Part shown: positions 12,076 to 22,790 of the stretch, one piece after another
Position numbering within the stretch: the first letter of the stretch is position 1
How the letters are laid out: the number at the start of each line of letters is the position of its first letter
Assembly: GCF_017591425.1 (NCBI RefSeq)
Contig: NW_024464918.1
Span: 27,928,001-27,992,000 of the forward strand
Source of the DNA: Ochotona curzoniae
Taxonomy: Eukaryota > Chordata > Mammalia > Lagomorpha > Ochotonidae
Length of the DNA stretch: 64,000 bases
Direction of reading: 5' to 3'
Notes under the pieces: generated by a model
What the model saw: only the letters and a program-made list of their open reading frames with translations
Database searches by the model: none
Told to the model about the DNA's origin: nothing
Made by a program: the position numbers and the translations under genes

Positions 12076-12985
12076 TTCCATCCTCCGCTCTACTGAGGTA
12101 TACTTGACAGAGAAAAATTACGTGTGTGCAAGGTGCAACACGTGGCGCTTTGATGTGCATTGTGGAAAGATGATGCAGTCCAACTCAAGAACATCTGTAT
12201 CATCTCTCTGTAGTTAAGTTTAGTATTTTTGATGATAAGAAAGATGATTGGCTTCATTAGCACATTTCAGGGATATAAGAAGTTATTAATTATTATAGTC
12301 ACACTGCATCTGAGCTCCAGAACTTACTCGTCCTGCGAAGCTGACGATTTGTAATCTCTGTCCAACGTCTACCCCCTTCTGCAACTCTTTGCTTTTGTGA
12401 GTTTCACTTTTTAGGGTATCACATGTAAATGAGATGGTTCAGTATTTGTCTTGCTTATGTCTTGTTTCTCATAACAAAATGGCTCTCAGTGTCAGCAGTA
12501 TTGGAAACAGGAGAATTTCCTTTATTTTTAAAAGCTATGCATGCATCTATGTATCTGTTGTGTGATGCCTTCATTATCTTTTCACACGTATTGGTTCCAC
12601 GCCTTCTGCTGAGAATAACGCTGCAGTGAGCACGATAGTGCAGGTGGCTCTTCTACGTACTGATCTCATTTCTTTTGTGCCTAAATCCAGAAGTGAGATT
12701 GCTACATCACATAGTAGTTTTGGTTTAGCTTTTTGAATGACTGAACTAATTTTCACCCCTACTGAAAGCATAAAATGGTACTTTCTTCTCCACAACTTTA
12801 GCAGTACGTGTTAGCTTTCATCTGATTGCTAAGAACTATTTTAATAGCTATGTGCCAATGTACTAGCATGGGTTTAATTTATATTTCTCTAATAATTAGC
12901 TATGTTTTGTATCTTTTCATATGATTACATGCCACTTTTATGTCTTTAGAAGTAGATCTACTCAGGTCCTTTGCCTTCCTTGCTT
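12076..12985 (-). mobile_element. Ancient L1 (L1M-type) 3' region, antisense
   Basis: The plus strand reads as the reverse complement of an old mammalian L1 3' UTR and ORF2 end. The order is 'ctgaggtatacttgacag', 'gttattaattattatagtc', 'gagctccagaacttac', 'aatgagatggttcagtat' and 'ttgtcttgcttatgtc'. Then come 'gaataacgctgcagtgag', 'ccagaagtgagattgct' and 'aggtcctttgcc'. These match the well-known antisense wording of old L1 tails. Frames are disrupted, so it is inactive. Confidence 0.75.
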
Positions 12986-13221
12986 TTGTGTTTTTACTTC
13001 AAAATATTTTAAATAACACAATGACACTCATCTTTCTAATATTTGACCTCCTCAACATCGAATTTTCCACAATGAAAACAGAGATTTCTCTACTACATAT
13101 GAGTGTGCCATTATGTTTTGTGGGCATTATGGCATTTTTCTACTGCCCATGCTCTTTAATTCTATTATCGCCACACTATAGTTACATGATATTGGCATAC
13201 AGAAGTGTCATTGTTATTGTT

Positions 13222-13523
13222 TTTTAAAGACTTTATTTTTAATGGAAAGTCATATTTAAGAGAAAAGGAAAGACAGAGGGAAAGATCTTCCATCCACTGA
13301 TTTACTCTCCAAGTGTTGGAGTAAGCTGTTCCAAAACCAGGTACCAGGAGCTTCCTCTGGGTCTCCCATGCAGGTGCATGGTTCCAAGGCTTTGGGCCAT
13401 CCTCTATTATTTAACCAAGCCAGAAGCAGGAAGCTAGAAGAAAATGGAGCAGCCAGAACATATAGGATCATGGCAGGTGCAAGGCAAGAACTTTAGGCAC
13501 TAGGCTATCACACTGGGCCTTAT
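13222..13523 (-). repeat. CSINE, minus strand
   Basis: T-rich tail side at 13222 ('ttaaagactttatttttaat'), 'gatcttccatccactg', 'gggtctcccatgcagg', and the head at 'taggctatcacactgggcc'. It lies just beyond the recognisable part of the antisense L1. Confidence 0.85.
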
Positions 13524-13614
13524 TGTTTCTCTTAACATAAAGCATTTTCTTCTTTTAGATAAATCTTGAAACCCTAAAGGGCCCTACCTGTCTACTTGTT
13601 TGTGCTCTCTGGGG

Positions 13615-13860
13615 TTTCCTTTTGTTTTCGTTTCCCCCTTGCTGAATCCAGCTGTGCTGGCTTCCCAGATGTCATAGAATCACTCCAGTCCCGTTCCTGT
13701 CTGAGGGCCTTGGCCCCTTTGACGCCTGCCCAGTGTCCCTGTGGTGTCCCTCTCACGTTTTGGATCTCTCATTGATTGCTGCCTCAGTGTACCTTTATCC
13801 CACTTTTCCTTATTTTCGTCCCGAGGTTACTGACAACTCTCCCTCCTGCCCACATTCCCT
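13615..13860 (+). repeat. Possible L2 fragment
   Basis: 'ctgtctgagggccttggccc' followed by 'gacgcctgcccagtgtcc' and pyrimidine-rich text recalls the L2 3' portion ('cctcagggcctttgcac ... ctctgcctgg'). Strongly diverged. Confidence 0.4.
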
Positions 13861-16800
13861 ACAGTAACAGTTCTGCACAAGCACAGGAGAAGCAGCAGGA
13901 AGGTTTGGATTAGAGTCGCTTCTCTTGCAGTGAGTGAAGGATGCCAGGGTTTTTGTTTATATACATATATATATGTGTGTGTATATTCATATACACACAG
14001 AGGACACTGATACTCTTTACTTGGAGCATTTGTTTCTTGTGCCTTGTTAATATTTCAGATAATTATTTCAGGACACAGTTGTCCTTTTAGTAATTATGTA
14101 ATGCTCCAATCTTACTAATATGCTGGTCCTTTACTAATTTACTAGAGAGAAGCGATTAAAAGCAATTAGATTTATGTGGCATTCTAAAGGTAAGTGACAA
14201 AGTGAGTGACACAGATTCTTTACCTGGATTTGAACTTTTTCTGGTGGGAGTTTTTGGCCCTTCCCAGCTTCTAGAGATGCTTGCCTTGGTTCCTGGTTCT
14301 CCCTTAGTAGTCAAGCCTGGCAGTGTGGCGTCTTTCACTCTGTCTGTGCTTTCAGCAAGGTGCCTTCTCTGAAGCCAGGTGGCTGCAAGTCGCTCTCGGT
14401 TACGCCTGCTTTTGATCATAGATGGTCTCCTCATTCCAAAATTCAGATCCCGATGATGCCTGCAGCATCTCCGTTGCTATGTCGGTTATCGAGGGCAGAT
14501 TGAAGAGAATGGGACTTAGATAACTTTGGGAACTTTTGCTCAAGTCACATTCCTTTTCTTAGGACCTTCTTACATGAAGCAGTTTTCCTTAGTTGCAAAG
14601 TTTGATGAAGTAATCTTTTCCTTAGTTGCAAAGTTTAATGAAGTATTTAAATTTTATTTCTTATAAGGAAGTAAATTTAATGTAGCATGTTTTATATAGT
14701 AAGTAATATAAATGTCTTGGTTTTTTTTTAGCATTTTAGTTGTAGATTAAACATAAACTTAAATTCTATTTTCATTTGTTTGCTCTGTAATATTGGACAG
14801 ATTGAATTGCTTAGGACAATCATTGCTAATTTCTTTTCGCTACAAAGGTTAGTAATAGTTCATAAGATTGTTGCAATAATTACTTGAGCCAATAACATGT
14901 TCAGAAGCTTTTTTAAAACATACGAGATAAATATGAATTTGTTTTTGGCAGTGCACAGTTACATCTGTTTGCACTACTCTGTTCTACTTTTGTATCTAGA
15001 GTTTCTGTGGAAGATGATGATTCTGAGAAGAAACGTTCCTCAGACTGTGATGGAGCTGCACGAGGTCCGACTCGGTGAAGTGCATCTGAGGCTGAGAGCA
15101 GAGGTAATTTTGAGAGCAGCTTTCTAGCTGGCTTTTTCCATTTACAGCATTTATATGTCTTCTGAGAGCAGAGTTTTTGTTCTTACGAACTCAAGTTCTT
15201 AAAAATATTTGAAGTTGCTTGCAGCCTAGGTACTTTTCAATTCTTTCATTGAATTTGTTTTGTAACATTGAGCTCTAAGGCAGCAGTCTTTTGATCTCCT
15301 CTTAAATTAATATCTGCACATTAGACATTAGCAAAGGCTAGCCACGGAATGTACTCCAATACCACCCAAGTCCACGTCCTGAGCATGGTTCGGTCATCCT
15401 GCCCCCTGACCTGTTACACTGTGTGGTTGGTTGTGTTTGAGATGGCCTAATCATTACTTGATAGTTTATGGAAAGATATTTGCCAAGTATTTCATATTAT
15501 TCACCTCGGAGTCAATATTATGTTACAAATGCTATGGAGTAAACATTGAATGAATCTAAAATTGTCTGCTGAGATCTGCTGTTCAGAAAGGTTTGATTTT
15601 TGATAAAGAAAGAGCAGTGTTTGGAAGGCCTGGTTCCCATATCTGTGCTGCTTAAATATTCCTCGTCTTTAACTCTTTCTATGGCGCCTGTCAGCGTTTG
15701 CCTCTCCCATCAGCAAAATGATCCGTCGTACTGCTTATCTCTGGGCTGAATCCAGATGGATGCCATGTCTACATTACCCTAAAACCGAGAACCAGGTTGG
15801 TGAACAAGTCGTTTTGGTTTGCTGTCATTTTTCACTGAGTTGGGAAGGGGAGTTTGTCCACAATGAATGTTTTTATGTGCTTTCTAGAGAGAAATATACT
15901 TGTACCTGCTGGAAGCTAGTGCAGTGTTCTTGCTAACAGATTTCTGCATACCCTGATAGGGATGGGGGCCTGATTATCAATAATGTCTAATTGATGGAAA
16001 AAGTACATTTCTAAGTGAAACACTTGTGATGTAAAGCTGGTTTAGAAATTTAGAATATTTTTTACCTATTTAAATTTTGTACAAAATAGCTTTTTATAAG
16101 ACATTGAATCACTACAGCTAGTTGTAATATGATTTTTTGGGGGTAAATTTGGTGATATACAAACCTTAAAAAGCTAGATCATGTATCTTGCACTCCATGT
16201 CAGTCTTTACCGCCTTTCTTTTCTTTTCTTTTTTTTTGAGGTAGAGAAATTATATACAGTTGAGGCCTAATTACTTTATTCTGACATATGTAAAAAGGGA
16301 AATTTTTATTGCAGATTTCAGTTTGAGTACATACTATCATGTTCTTAGACACTGAGAGGCAAATCAAGAAGCTGGAAAGAAGTATCTTTATTTTACTTAA
16401 TGTCTTCATCCCTCAAGTCACAGGGTCAGTTATGTTTGGTCCGAGCCGATTGATGTTGTAGTTTAAAGAAAGTGTCACGGGGAGTTGCACTGTGTGTAGG
16501 TCCGTTCAGAGTGCCCACGTGGAGACCAGCCATGTGGGGTTATACTCCTGGCGTCATAGAAATGGCTCTGTCATTACAGAAGGCATATTCCTGGGACACA
16601 GTTTTCTGAGACAAGGGGCACATTTTTCATAAGGCTTTGGTAACACATGGACAAATGGACCTTACCAGATGTTTACTTCACTAGAAATTTATTAGTAGAA
16701 GATGGAAGAGGCAGGAGTACTTTGTCTAAGTCAGATTCTATATAAACGATATTAACTAATACTTGTCAGTTCTGCTGTTTATATCTCTGTGGAATGATAA

Positions 16801-17566
16801 ATATTGTGGAAAGGCAAATGATATTTTGAAATCTATTGAAATAATCCTGTACATAAAATTTGTCACAGGGAAGGTGTGGCTTCCTTCTCTTGGTTCTAAA
16901 CTACCAACCTGTCCCATGTAATTCTACTGCTAAGATTTCTGCCAATCCTAAGGGTTCATCACCTATTCAGTAACTACGCGTAGCTGATGAAGGACATAGG
17001 CCTCGCCTGTCTCAGCTTTGAAAAGCTTTCCCCATCTCACCTGTTAGATCCATCTCACGAGCCAGAGAAATTCTAGTCTGTAACAATGGCTCTGTTCCCC
17101 GCTTGGTGCTCATAACTCTGAGAAGTTGTTGGATTCTGAAACAGACAAGTTTATCAATCTGCATGAGTGGAAGTGTAAAGAAACAAATGCAAGTGGAGTG
17201 TTCTTTCTCAGGGGAATATTATATTTTATGATTTCCCAAATCCTGGGTGTTGATAGACTTTCCCTGTGCAGAGCATAAAGACGTTTAATATCACTTTTCG
17301 TAAACACACTCCCGTTAGATTAGAGGTGACCAATGCCATCAGTCACTGCACTATAAGTGCAGTCACTGTTCTCTAAGTCTATATTCTAATGCCTATTAGT
17401 TGTCCATGACTGCTTAAATGGATTGGATTCCACAATCTAGAGTTCTTGGTGTAGAATTTGGCTTCAAGTGTATGCCACATTACCTAAAGCAATAGTCATG
17501 TGTATTAAAAATTAGCTTCATGTGACATTTTGAGCTCTTGTAATACTACATTAGAAGTAATCACTG
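13861..17566. other. Long unique AT-rich stretch
   Basis: No repeat of recognisable family. It contains a short TA/TG simple repeat (13959-14000), a near-duplicate pair 'tccttagttgcaaagttt' at about 14587 and 14621, and the weak exon candidate at 15000-15103. Open frames have no recognisable similarity. Confidence 0.45.
15000..15103 (+). other. Weak candidate exon (104 bp)
   Basis: It is bordered on the left by 'ttctacttttgtatctag' (acceptor-like, AG at 14998-14999) and on the right by 'gcagag' then 'gtaatt' (donor-like, GT at 15104). One frame is open throughout. Another reads an acidic then basic run (EDDDSEKKRSS) before a TGA. I do not recognise a protein. Such borders occur by chance often in 64 kb, so this is only a candidate. 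Confidence 0.15.
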
Positions 17567-17915
17567 GGCCTGGCGCAGTAGCCTAGAGGTTAAAGTCCTT
17601 GCCTTGCACCTGCCATGATCTCATATGGGTGCTGGTTCTTATCCTGGCTGCTCCACTTCCCTTCCAGCTCCCTGCTTGTGGCCTGGGAGAGCAGTTGAGA
17701 ATGGCCCAAAGCCTTGAGACCCTGGACCTGCTGGGAGACCTGCTGGAAGAAACTCTAGGCTTCTGTTTTTGATTGGCTCAGCTCCTGCCATTTCAACCAC
17801 TTGGGAAGTGAACCAAATGATGAAAGATCTCTCTCTCTCTCTCTCTCTCTCTTTTCTCTCTCCATTTCTCTGTCCCTGTGAATTTGACATTCCAATAAAT
17901 CTTTAAAAAACATAA
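17567..17915 (+). repeat. CSINE, plus strand, with CT run
   Basis: Head 'gggcctggcgcagtagcc', B-box-like 'ggttcttatcc', body 'gcttgtggcctgggag', then (CT)n at 17829-17862, 'ccaataaatctttaaaaaa' and an A-rich tail. Minus-strand open frames over this copy are SINE translations. Confidence 0.9.
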
Positions 17916-19369
17916 AAAAGAAGTATTCACTAAGGAATTTTTGCAATAGCAGCTTCTAGAGATGATGAAGAGGAGAGGCAGGTAACACGCATCGGCCTTC
18001 AAGTGCAGAAACCTTGTGCTGGTGAGAGCGAAGGCTATACAGACCTTTGTGTTTTCTAAAGAGAGGCGTGTGTCTGGCTCACTGGAGTAGGCAGGCTTAT
18101 CTTTGATGTGCACCTTGGTGTGTTCCTCTCCTTTGCACAAGAGTCCGCAGAGGAGGTAACGCAGTATGCAGTGTGTGCACTGAGGTTAGGGCACTCACCC
18201 AGCTCTGTCCTGGAGATGGAAGATCCTGACTTGTCTGAAGCCACGACTAACATGAATGCGTGAGCTATTTACCAATGCCAAAAGTGACCAGTGGGATCAA
18301 GAGAAAGTCTGATAGTGCAGGGGTTCCTGGAAGGCTCAGGTGACTGGCCTGCAGGACATGGCGGGGACACAGGAGTAGGACCCTGACTTAGGACCTCCCC
18401 AAGCCAGGCCAGCTGTGTGAGGCCAGGAGAATCCTGGCCAGGTGCTCTCTAAAGGAGCGAGTAAAAGAGTAAGAAAGGAAGGAAAAGAGGAAGGAAGAAA
18501 AAAGTTCAATTTAACAAGTGGTTTAAGATTGTCTGAACAGGATATGAAATTACATATATTTTTTCTCACCATAGTATTGTTTGGTTTCTTCTTTGTTGAT
18601 GACTATAACCAAAGTTCCTTGCCTTCCAATGATATGGTCATCGAATTATGATTAAAATGGAGCTCAAGCTGTGATTATGGACCGTTTTTATCTTTAACAG
18701 TTAATTTGGCATTTGAGCACACATATAGAATAACCAGGGGTATTAGAGATTAAAATGTTTGCATTTGTTTCTCAGTCTGGTCATTTGCCAATTAAATAGA
18801 CAATGTCCCACTAGAGTAGTTTATCAGAAAAAGAAGAATTAAAACAAAGTAAGCTAGAAAGGGTCAGTGTGTGGTTTATGTTAAAAAACAATGTGGTTAG
18901 AGATAGGTTGATTTGCCAAAATCCTTTTCACTACATTGCTGAGATCTGGTACTAAATTACATAGATCCATTTGAGGACAAGAAGCATTAATTGGGAAGAA
19001 ATGTAAAGGCAAAATTACACAGGTAAGATTGCCAGTGACAGCAGATTTCAATCAGGAAATGCTGAGTTGGGTTTTCTCAGCTGCATTAATATCTTAATTA
19101 TGTGCCTGTTTAGGAATAAAAGGGGCAAGAATGGACCCAGAGGCAAACCCATAAGTAGTAAGGCTCTTGTCATGTGTAAGGAGGCACGGAATTAAGCACC
19201 AGACCTGAAGGTAGGTTAAGCTTATTGTTTCCAAGAAAGACATCCTTTTTAAAGAAAATCTTTAAAAAAAGAATATTAAAAGTAATCTAAAAATAATTTC
19301 ACTATCCTGAATTAGCGACTATTGATTTTTTGACACACACACACAATTTTAGAAAAATTTGAAATACTC
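17916..19369. other. Unique sequence, no gene recognised
   Basis: No gene recognised. 18170-18260 carries weak SINE-like wording ('cactgaggttagggcactc'), too diverged to call. A purine-rich run ('aggaaaagaggaaggaag') lies at 18478-18500. Confidence 0.4.
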
Positions 19370-19371
19370 TG

Positions 19372-19585
19372 TTGGGATTGCCATGTTCATGTGGTAGGCT
19401 AAGCCCCTGCCTGAGGAACCAGTATCCCATGTGGCACTGGTTTGAATCCCAGTTGCTCCTCTTTTGATCCAGCTTTCTGCTTGTGGACTGGGAAAGCAAA
19501 GAGGAATGGCTCAGATCCTGGGCCCCTGCCCCACCTGGCCAACCCAGAAGAATCTCCTGCTTCTTACCAGTTCAGATATGGCCGT
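19372..19585 (+). repeat. CSINE 5' portion, plus strand
   Basis: Head and first half of a CSINE: 'gtatcccatgtggcactgg', 'gcttgtggactgggaaagc' and 'ggctcagatcctgggcccc'. Near 19585 it runs straight into an oppositely oriented copy, so the 3' half and tail are missing. Confidence 0.7.
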
Positions 19586-19755
19586 TGTGTGTGTCTCCCA
19601 GCGGATGGCAAGTGCCCAAGGAGTTGGGCCATCTTCTGCTTCTTTCCCAGGCTATTGGCAGGGAGCTGGATCGGAAGTGGAACAACCAGTACTTGAATCA
19701 CTGTCCTTTGTGAAATGCTAGCATTACAGTCGTCAGCTTAACTAGCTCTACCACA
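19586..19755 (-). repeat. CSINE 5' portion, minus strand
   Basis: Reverse-complement SINE features: 'ccaaggagttgggccatc', 'cccaggctattggcaggg', 'agctggatcggaagtgg', and a head-like end near 19750. Together with 19372-19585 it makes an inverted pair. Confidence 0.65.
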
Positions 19756-19787
19756 ACAGAGACCCACTGATCATCTCTTAAGTCCAC

Positions 19788-20068
19788 ACGTGGCACATGG
19801 CTCAACAGGCGAATATTGGAAGCTGGAATCCCATATGGGTACTGGTTTGTGTCCCAGGTGCTCTACTTCCCGTCTAGATGGAGCAAAGTTTTTGGGTTCC
19901 TGTATTTGTGTCAGGGACCCCAAAGAAGCTCCTGGCTCCTGGCTTCAGATCACCACATCTCCGGCCATTGTGGTCATGTGGGGAGCAAACCATCAGAGAG
20001 AAGGTCTCTCTCTCTGTCCTCTGTATACTACCTTTCAAATAAAAACAAATCAATATTTTTAAAATTCT
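19788..20068 (+). repeat. CSINE, plus strand
   Basis: 'ggaatcccatatgggtactgg' features, 'ctcctggctcctggcttc', 'gggagcaaaccatcagag', a CT run, and the tail 'caaataaaaacaaatcaa'. Third member of a SINE cluster. Confidence 0.8.
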
Positions 20069-20774
20069 CACTATTTCAATCTGTTTTTCAACAAGGAGTC
20101 AATGATGTCCACTGTCATTAGTTTTACTTGGCACTTGTGCAGTTTCTAAATACTGCTATGAGGCATTAAAAAGAAATAAAGGACATATGACTTAAATGAA
20201 CTGGTATTATGTGCAAGTGGCGTATGGACATATAAAATACAAACTGAAATCTAAACTGTGAGAAATATTAAGTAAATCTAGTGAAAGAGCAACATAGAAG
20301 TATTAACTACATTTCTACATAGAAATTACAAACAAATAGCAAATGAAACTACCTACAGACGCGAACAGAATATGAAACACTGGAAGGAAAAACAAAGTGT
20401 AGGTGTGATGGTTTAAATAGAGTTTGTCTACATGAGGCTGATGTACCAGTAACTTGACTTCCGAATAAAGGTATTGAGATAGTGAGGACTTTTTAAGGCA
20501 ATCCCCAAACCCGTATTTGTGAGTCACAGATTGAATGATAACAAAATGGTATCATTATAGGTATAGGCAACATATTTGCATGCCTACAGATGGCAGGAAT
20601 ATGCAAAACAGGAGTGGTAGGTACTTACAGTAAATCGACAAGTTTTATAGCTGGTCAGAAGAAATGGCTGTTCTAATAAAACATCGATCTCACTATTCCA
20701 AACAATGGGATGCAGATTTAGATACTGAGTTGTATATTTGATACTTCTGGAATAAAACAGCACTCTTGAGAGCT
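20069..20774. other. Unique sequence, no gene recognised
   Basis: Nothing recognisable on either strand. Confidence 0.4.
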
Positions 20775-21078
20775 GTGTAGCATTGAGGAGACCAGTTGAG
20801 AGGACCTGGGATTAATCCTGCCCCCGCCCCCTGGCACCAACCCCGGTGCAAAGCCTGAGATGAAGTGGTGGCTGCTAGGTCAGTAAGGTCCTACTACCCA
20901 CGTGGGAGACCTGGATTCCTGTGGCTTCTAGCTCCGCCCTCTCCCGGCCTCAGCTCTTGCAGGCATTTGGCAGTGTAATCAGTGGATCGGAACTCTCCAC
21001 CCTCTCCTCTGCTTTCTCCCCTACTCTTCCTTCTACATCTACCTCCCCCTTCCATACTCCTGACACTGCCCAGCAAAA
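20775..21078 (+). repeat. Old CSINE copy, plus strand
   Basis: 'cccacgtgggagacctgg', 'cctcagctcttgcaggcatt', 'tggcagtgtaatcagtgg' and a pyrimidine-rich run before a short A-rich end. Diverged, but the order of pieces fits. Confidence 0.65.
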
Positions 21079-21081
21079 GAA

Positions 21082-21416
21082 TTTTTTTTGAAGATTTATT
21101 TATTTTATTGGAAAGGCAGATGTACAGAAAGGAGGAGAGACAGAGAGGAAGGTCTTCCGTCTGCTTGTTCGCTCCCCAAGTGACCACAATGGCTGGTGCT
21201 GCGCCAATCCAAAGGCAGGAGCCAGGAATGTTTTTCTGGGTCTTCCACATGTGTGCAGGGTCCCAAGGCTTTGGGCCGTCCTCCACTGATTTCCTAGGCC
21301 ACAAGCAGGGAGCTGGATGTGAAGTGGAGCTGCTGGGATTAGAACCGGCACACATATGGGATCCTTGTGCGTTCAAGGCGAGGACCTTAACCATTATGCT
21401 ATTGTGCCTGGCCCCA
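21082..21416 (-). repeat. CSINE, minus strand
   Basis: Well preserved: 'gaagatttatttattttatt', 'ggaaaggcagatgtacag', 'gggtcttccacatgtgtg', 'gggattagaaccggcac' and the head end 'tgctattgtgcctggcccc'. It faces the plus-strand copy just before it. The longest open frame of the window (202 codons, 20894-21502, minus) runs across both SINEs and is not a gene. Confidence 0.92.
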
Positions 21417-21844
21417 GCAAAGAATTTTTTAAAAGTAATGCTCTTACATGATGGTAGAAAAGAAGATTTATGAAGCCCATATACATTGTAGTTGGTCGTC
21501 ATCTACTAAAATTTATAAAAATTTTCACATAAATTATCATTTGATAGTTTCTTGTAAATCCACATAAAATATTTGTATATATCCACAAAAGATGTGTAAA
21601 AGTGTTTTCCAGTTTTCTTTAAAATAACAGTTTGAAAACTGCACAGATATTTACTGGAAACAGAATGGCTAAATTAAATATAGCTGATTCTGGAAAGCAC
21701 AATAGGTTATAGGATGAGAGAGATCTATTTGTGTCAGAATGTAGTTCCTAAGTGAAAAAAGACAAGTAAAATATCTAAGATACATAATAAAGACTTGAGA
21801 CATACTACTGTATTTCTGAAGATGTGTAGGTGCATGTGGGAGCA
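21417..21844. other. Unique AT-rich sequence
   Basis: No gene or repeat recognised between the SINE and the RPL21 pseudogene. Confidence 0.4.
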
Positions 21845-22364
21845 GTCACAAGGACGGAGGAGGGGTGCATGCTGCACGTTCTCCTGACCCTTTGGCAAGT
21901 CAGCATGGAGCTGTTCCTTTGGCCACGTGCAGGCATGTTTGTAGGAAAAGTGACATTGTAAGCATCAAGAGAATGGGTACCTTTCAAAAAGGGATGCCCC
22001 ACAAATGCTGCCATGGCAAAAACGGAGCAGTCTGCTGTGTTAACCAGCATGCTGTTGGCATCACTGTTTACAAACAAGTTAAGGGCAAGATTCTTGCCAA
22101 GAGAATAAATGTGCGTATTGCGTATGTTAAACATTCTAATAGCCAACACAGTTCCTGAAACATGTGAAGGAAAATGATTAGAAAAAGAAGAAAACGAAAG
22201 AGAAAGGTAACTGGGTTCTACTAAAATGCTGACTTGTTCCACCCAGGGAAGCTCGCTGTGTTGGAAACAATGGAAAGGAACTTGAGTTGTGGTCCCATCT
22301 ACTATGAATTCATGCCCAATATGTCTAAAAAATACAGAGAAGACCTCTGCACTGTAAAGAAAAG
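21845..22364 (+). pseudogene. RPL21: RPL21 processed pseudogene
   Basis: Translation shows the eL21 ribosomal protein: 'KGMPHKC' at about 21990, then 'QHAVGI' and '[16 protein letters not shown]' near 22070-22115. The C-terminal 'YEFMP' lies near 22308, where the normal protein ends YEFMA. The parent protein is part of the 60S ribosomal subunit. The copy has no introns and ends with remnants of the 3' UTR ('agacctctgcactgtaaag') and a short A-rich tail, so it is a retroposed mRNA. It is dead: the initiator ATG is not preserved, a frameshift lies near 22150, a TAG at 22179-22181 follows the shift, the N-terminal 30 or so codons are badly degraded, and the final stop has changed. No target-site duplication was obvious, consistent with age. 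Confidence 0.93.
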
Positions 22365-22428
22365 TGTGCTGTTTTGGTCATTAGAGCAGAACATAGCAGA
22401 GCCTCCTGAGGCTGGCGTCACACTGCCC

Positions 22429-22461
22429 AGGCCGTGCCCAGGCCGTGCCCAGGCCGTGCCC
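22429..22461. repeat. Three tandem copies of an 11-bp unit
   Basis: The unit 'aggccgtgccc' is repeated exactly three times (22429-22439, 22440-22450, 22451-22461) in a GC-rich patch at the edge of the unclassified repeat that follows. Confidence 0.9.
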
Positions 22462-22790
22462 CTCGCAGTAGGCCCTCCCCAAGAACACTGGAGAGGAAGG
22501 ACGATGGGAAGTGTCCGTAGCTGCTCCTGTTGGATCTCCCCTCCGAGCAGGGCTCAGGTGTGACCTCTGTGACCAGAGCAAATACCGTGGCTGAGCCCGC
22601 GCCCCCCGCATCTGCAGTGCCCTGACGGCCTCCCGCTCGGCCCTCTGCCAGCTTTTTGTTATGCTTTAGCCAGTGTCCCCTTCTTGCCATTTAGGTATTC
22701 AATGATGTGAACCTCTGGCTATCTGTCTGACCTCCTCTCTTAACCTCTTACTAAGCTTGCATTCCAATTTCCTATAATTGTATGAAAAAT
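22462..22790 (+). repeat. Unclassified repeat, copy A
   Basis: Aligns by eye with 32205-32590. Shared pieces: 'gcagtaggccctcc', 'tggagaggaagga', 'tctgcagtgccctgacgg', 'agctttttgttatgcttt', 'ctgacctcctctctta' and 'cttgcattccaatttc'. Both copies keep the same order over about 330-390 bp and look roughly 65-75% alike. Possibly an old LTR or L2-related piece; I cannot name the family. Confidence 0.5.

Noticed and set aside
20894..21502. 202-codon open frame on the minus strand, the longest in the window
   Set aside because: It runs through two CSINE copies and their flank; the residues are SINE translations with no domain.
21865..22158. 97-codon frame as a working RPL21-like gene
   Set aside because: The start codon and N-terminus are degraded, the frame breaks near 22150, and there are no introns; it is a retrocopy.
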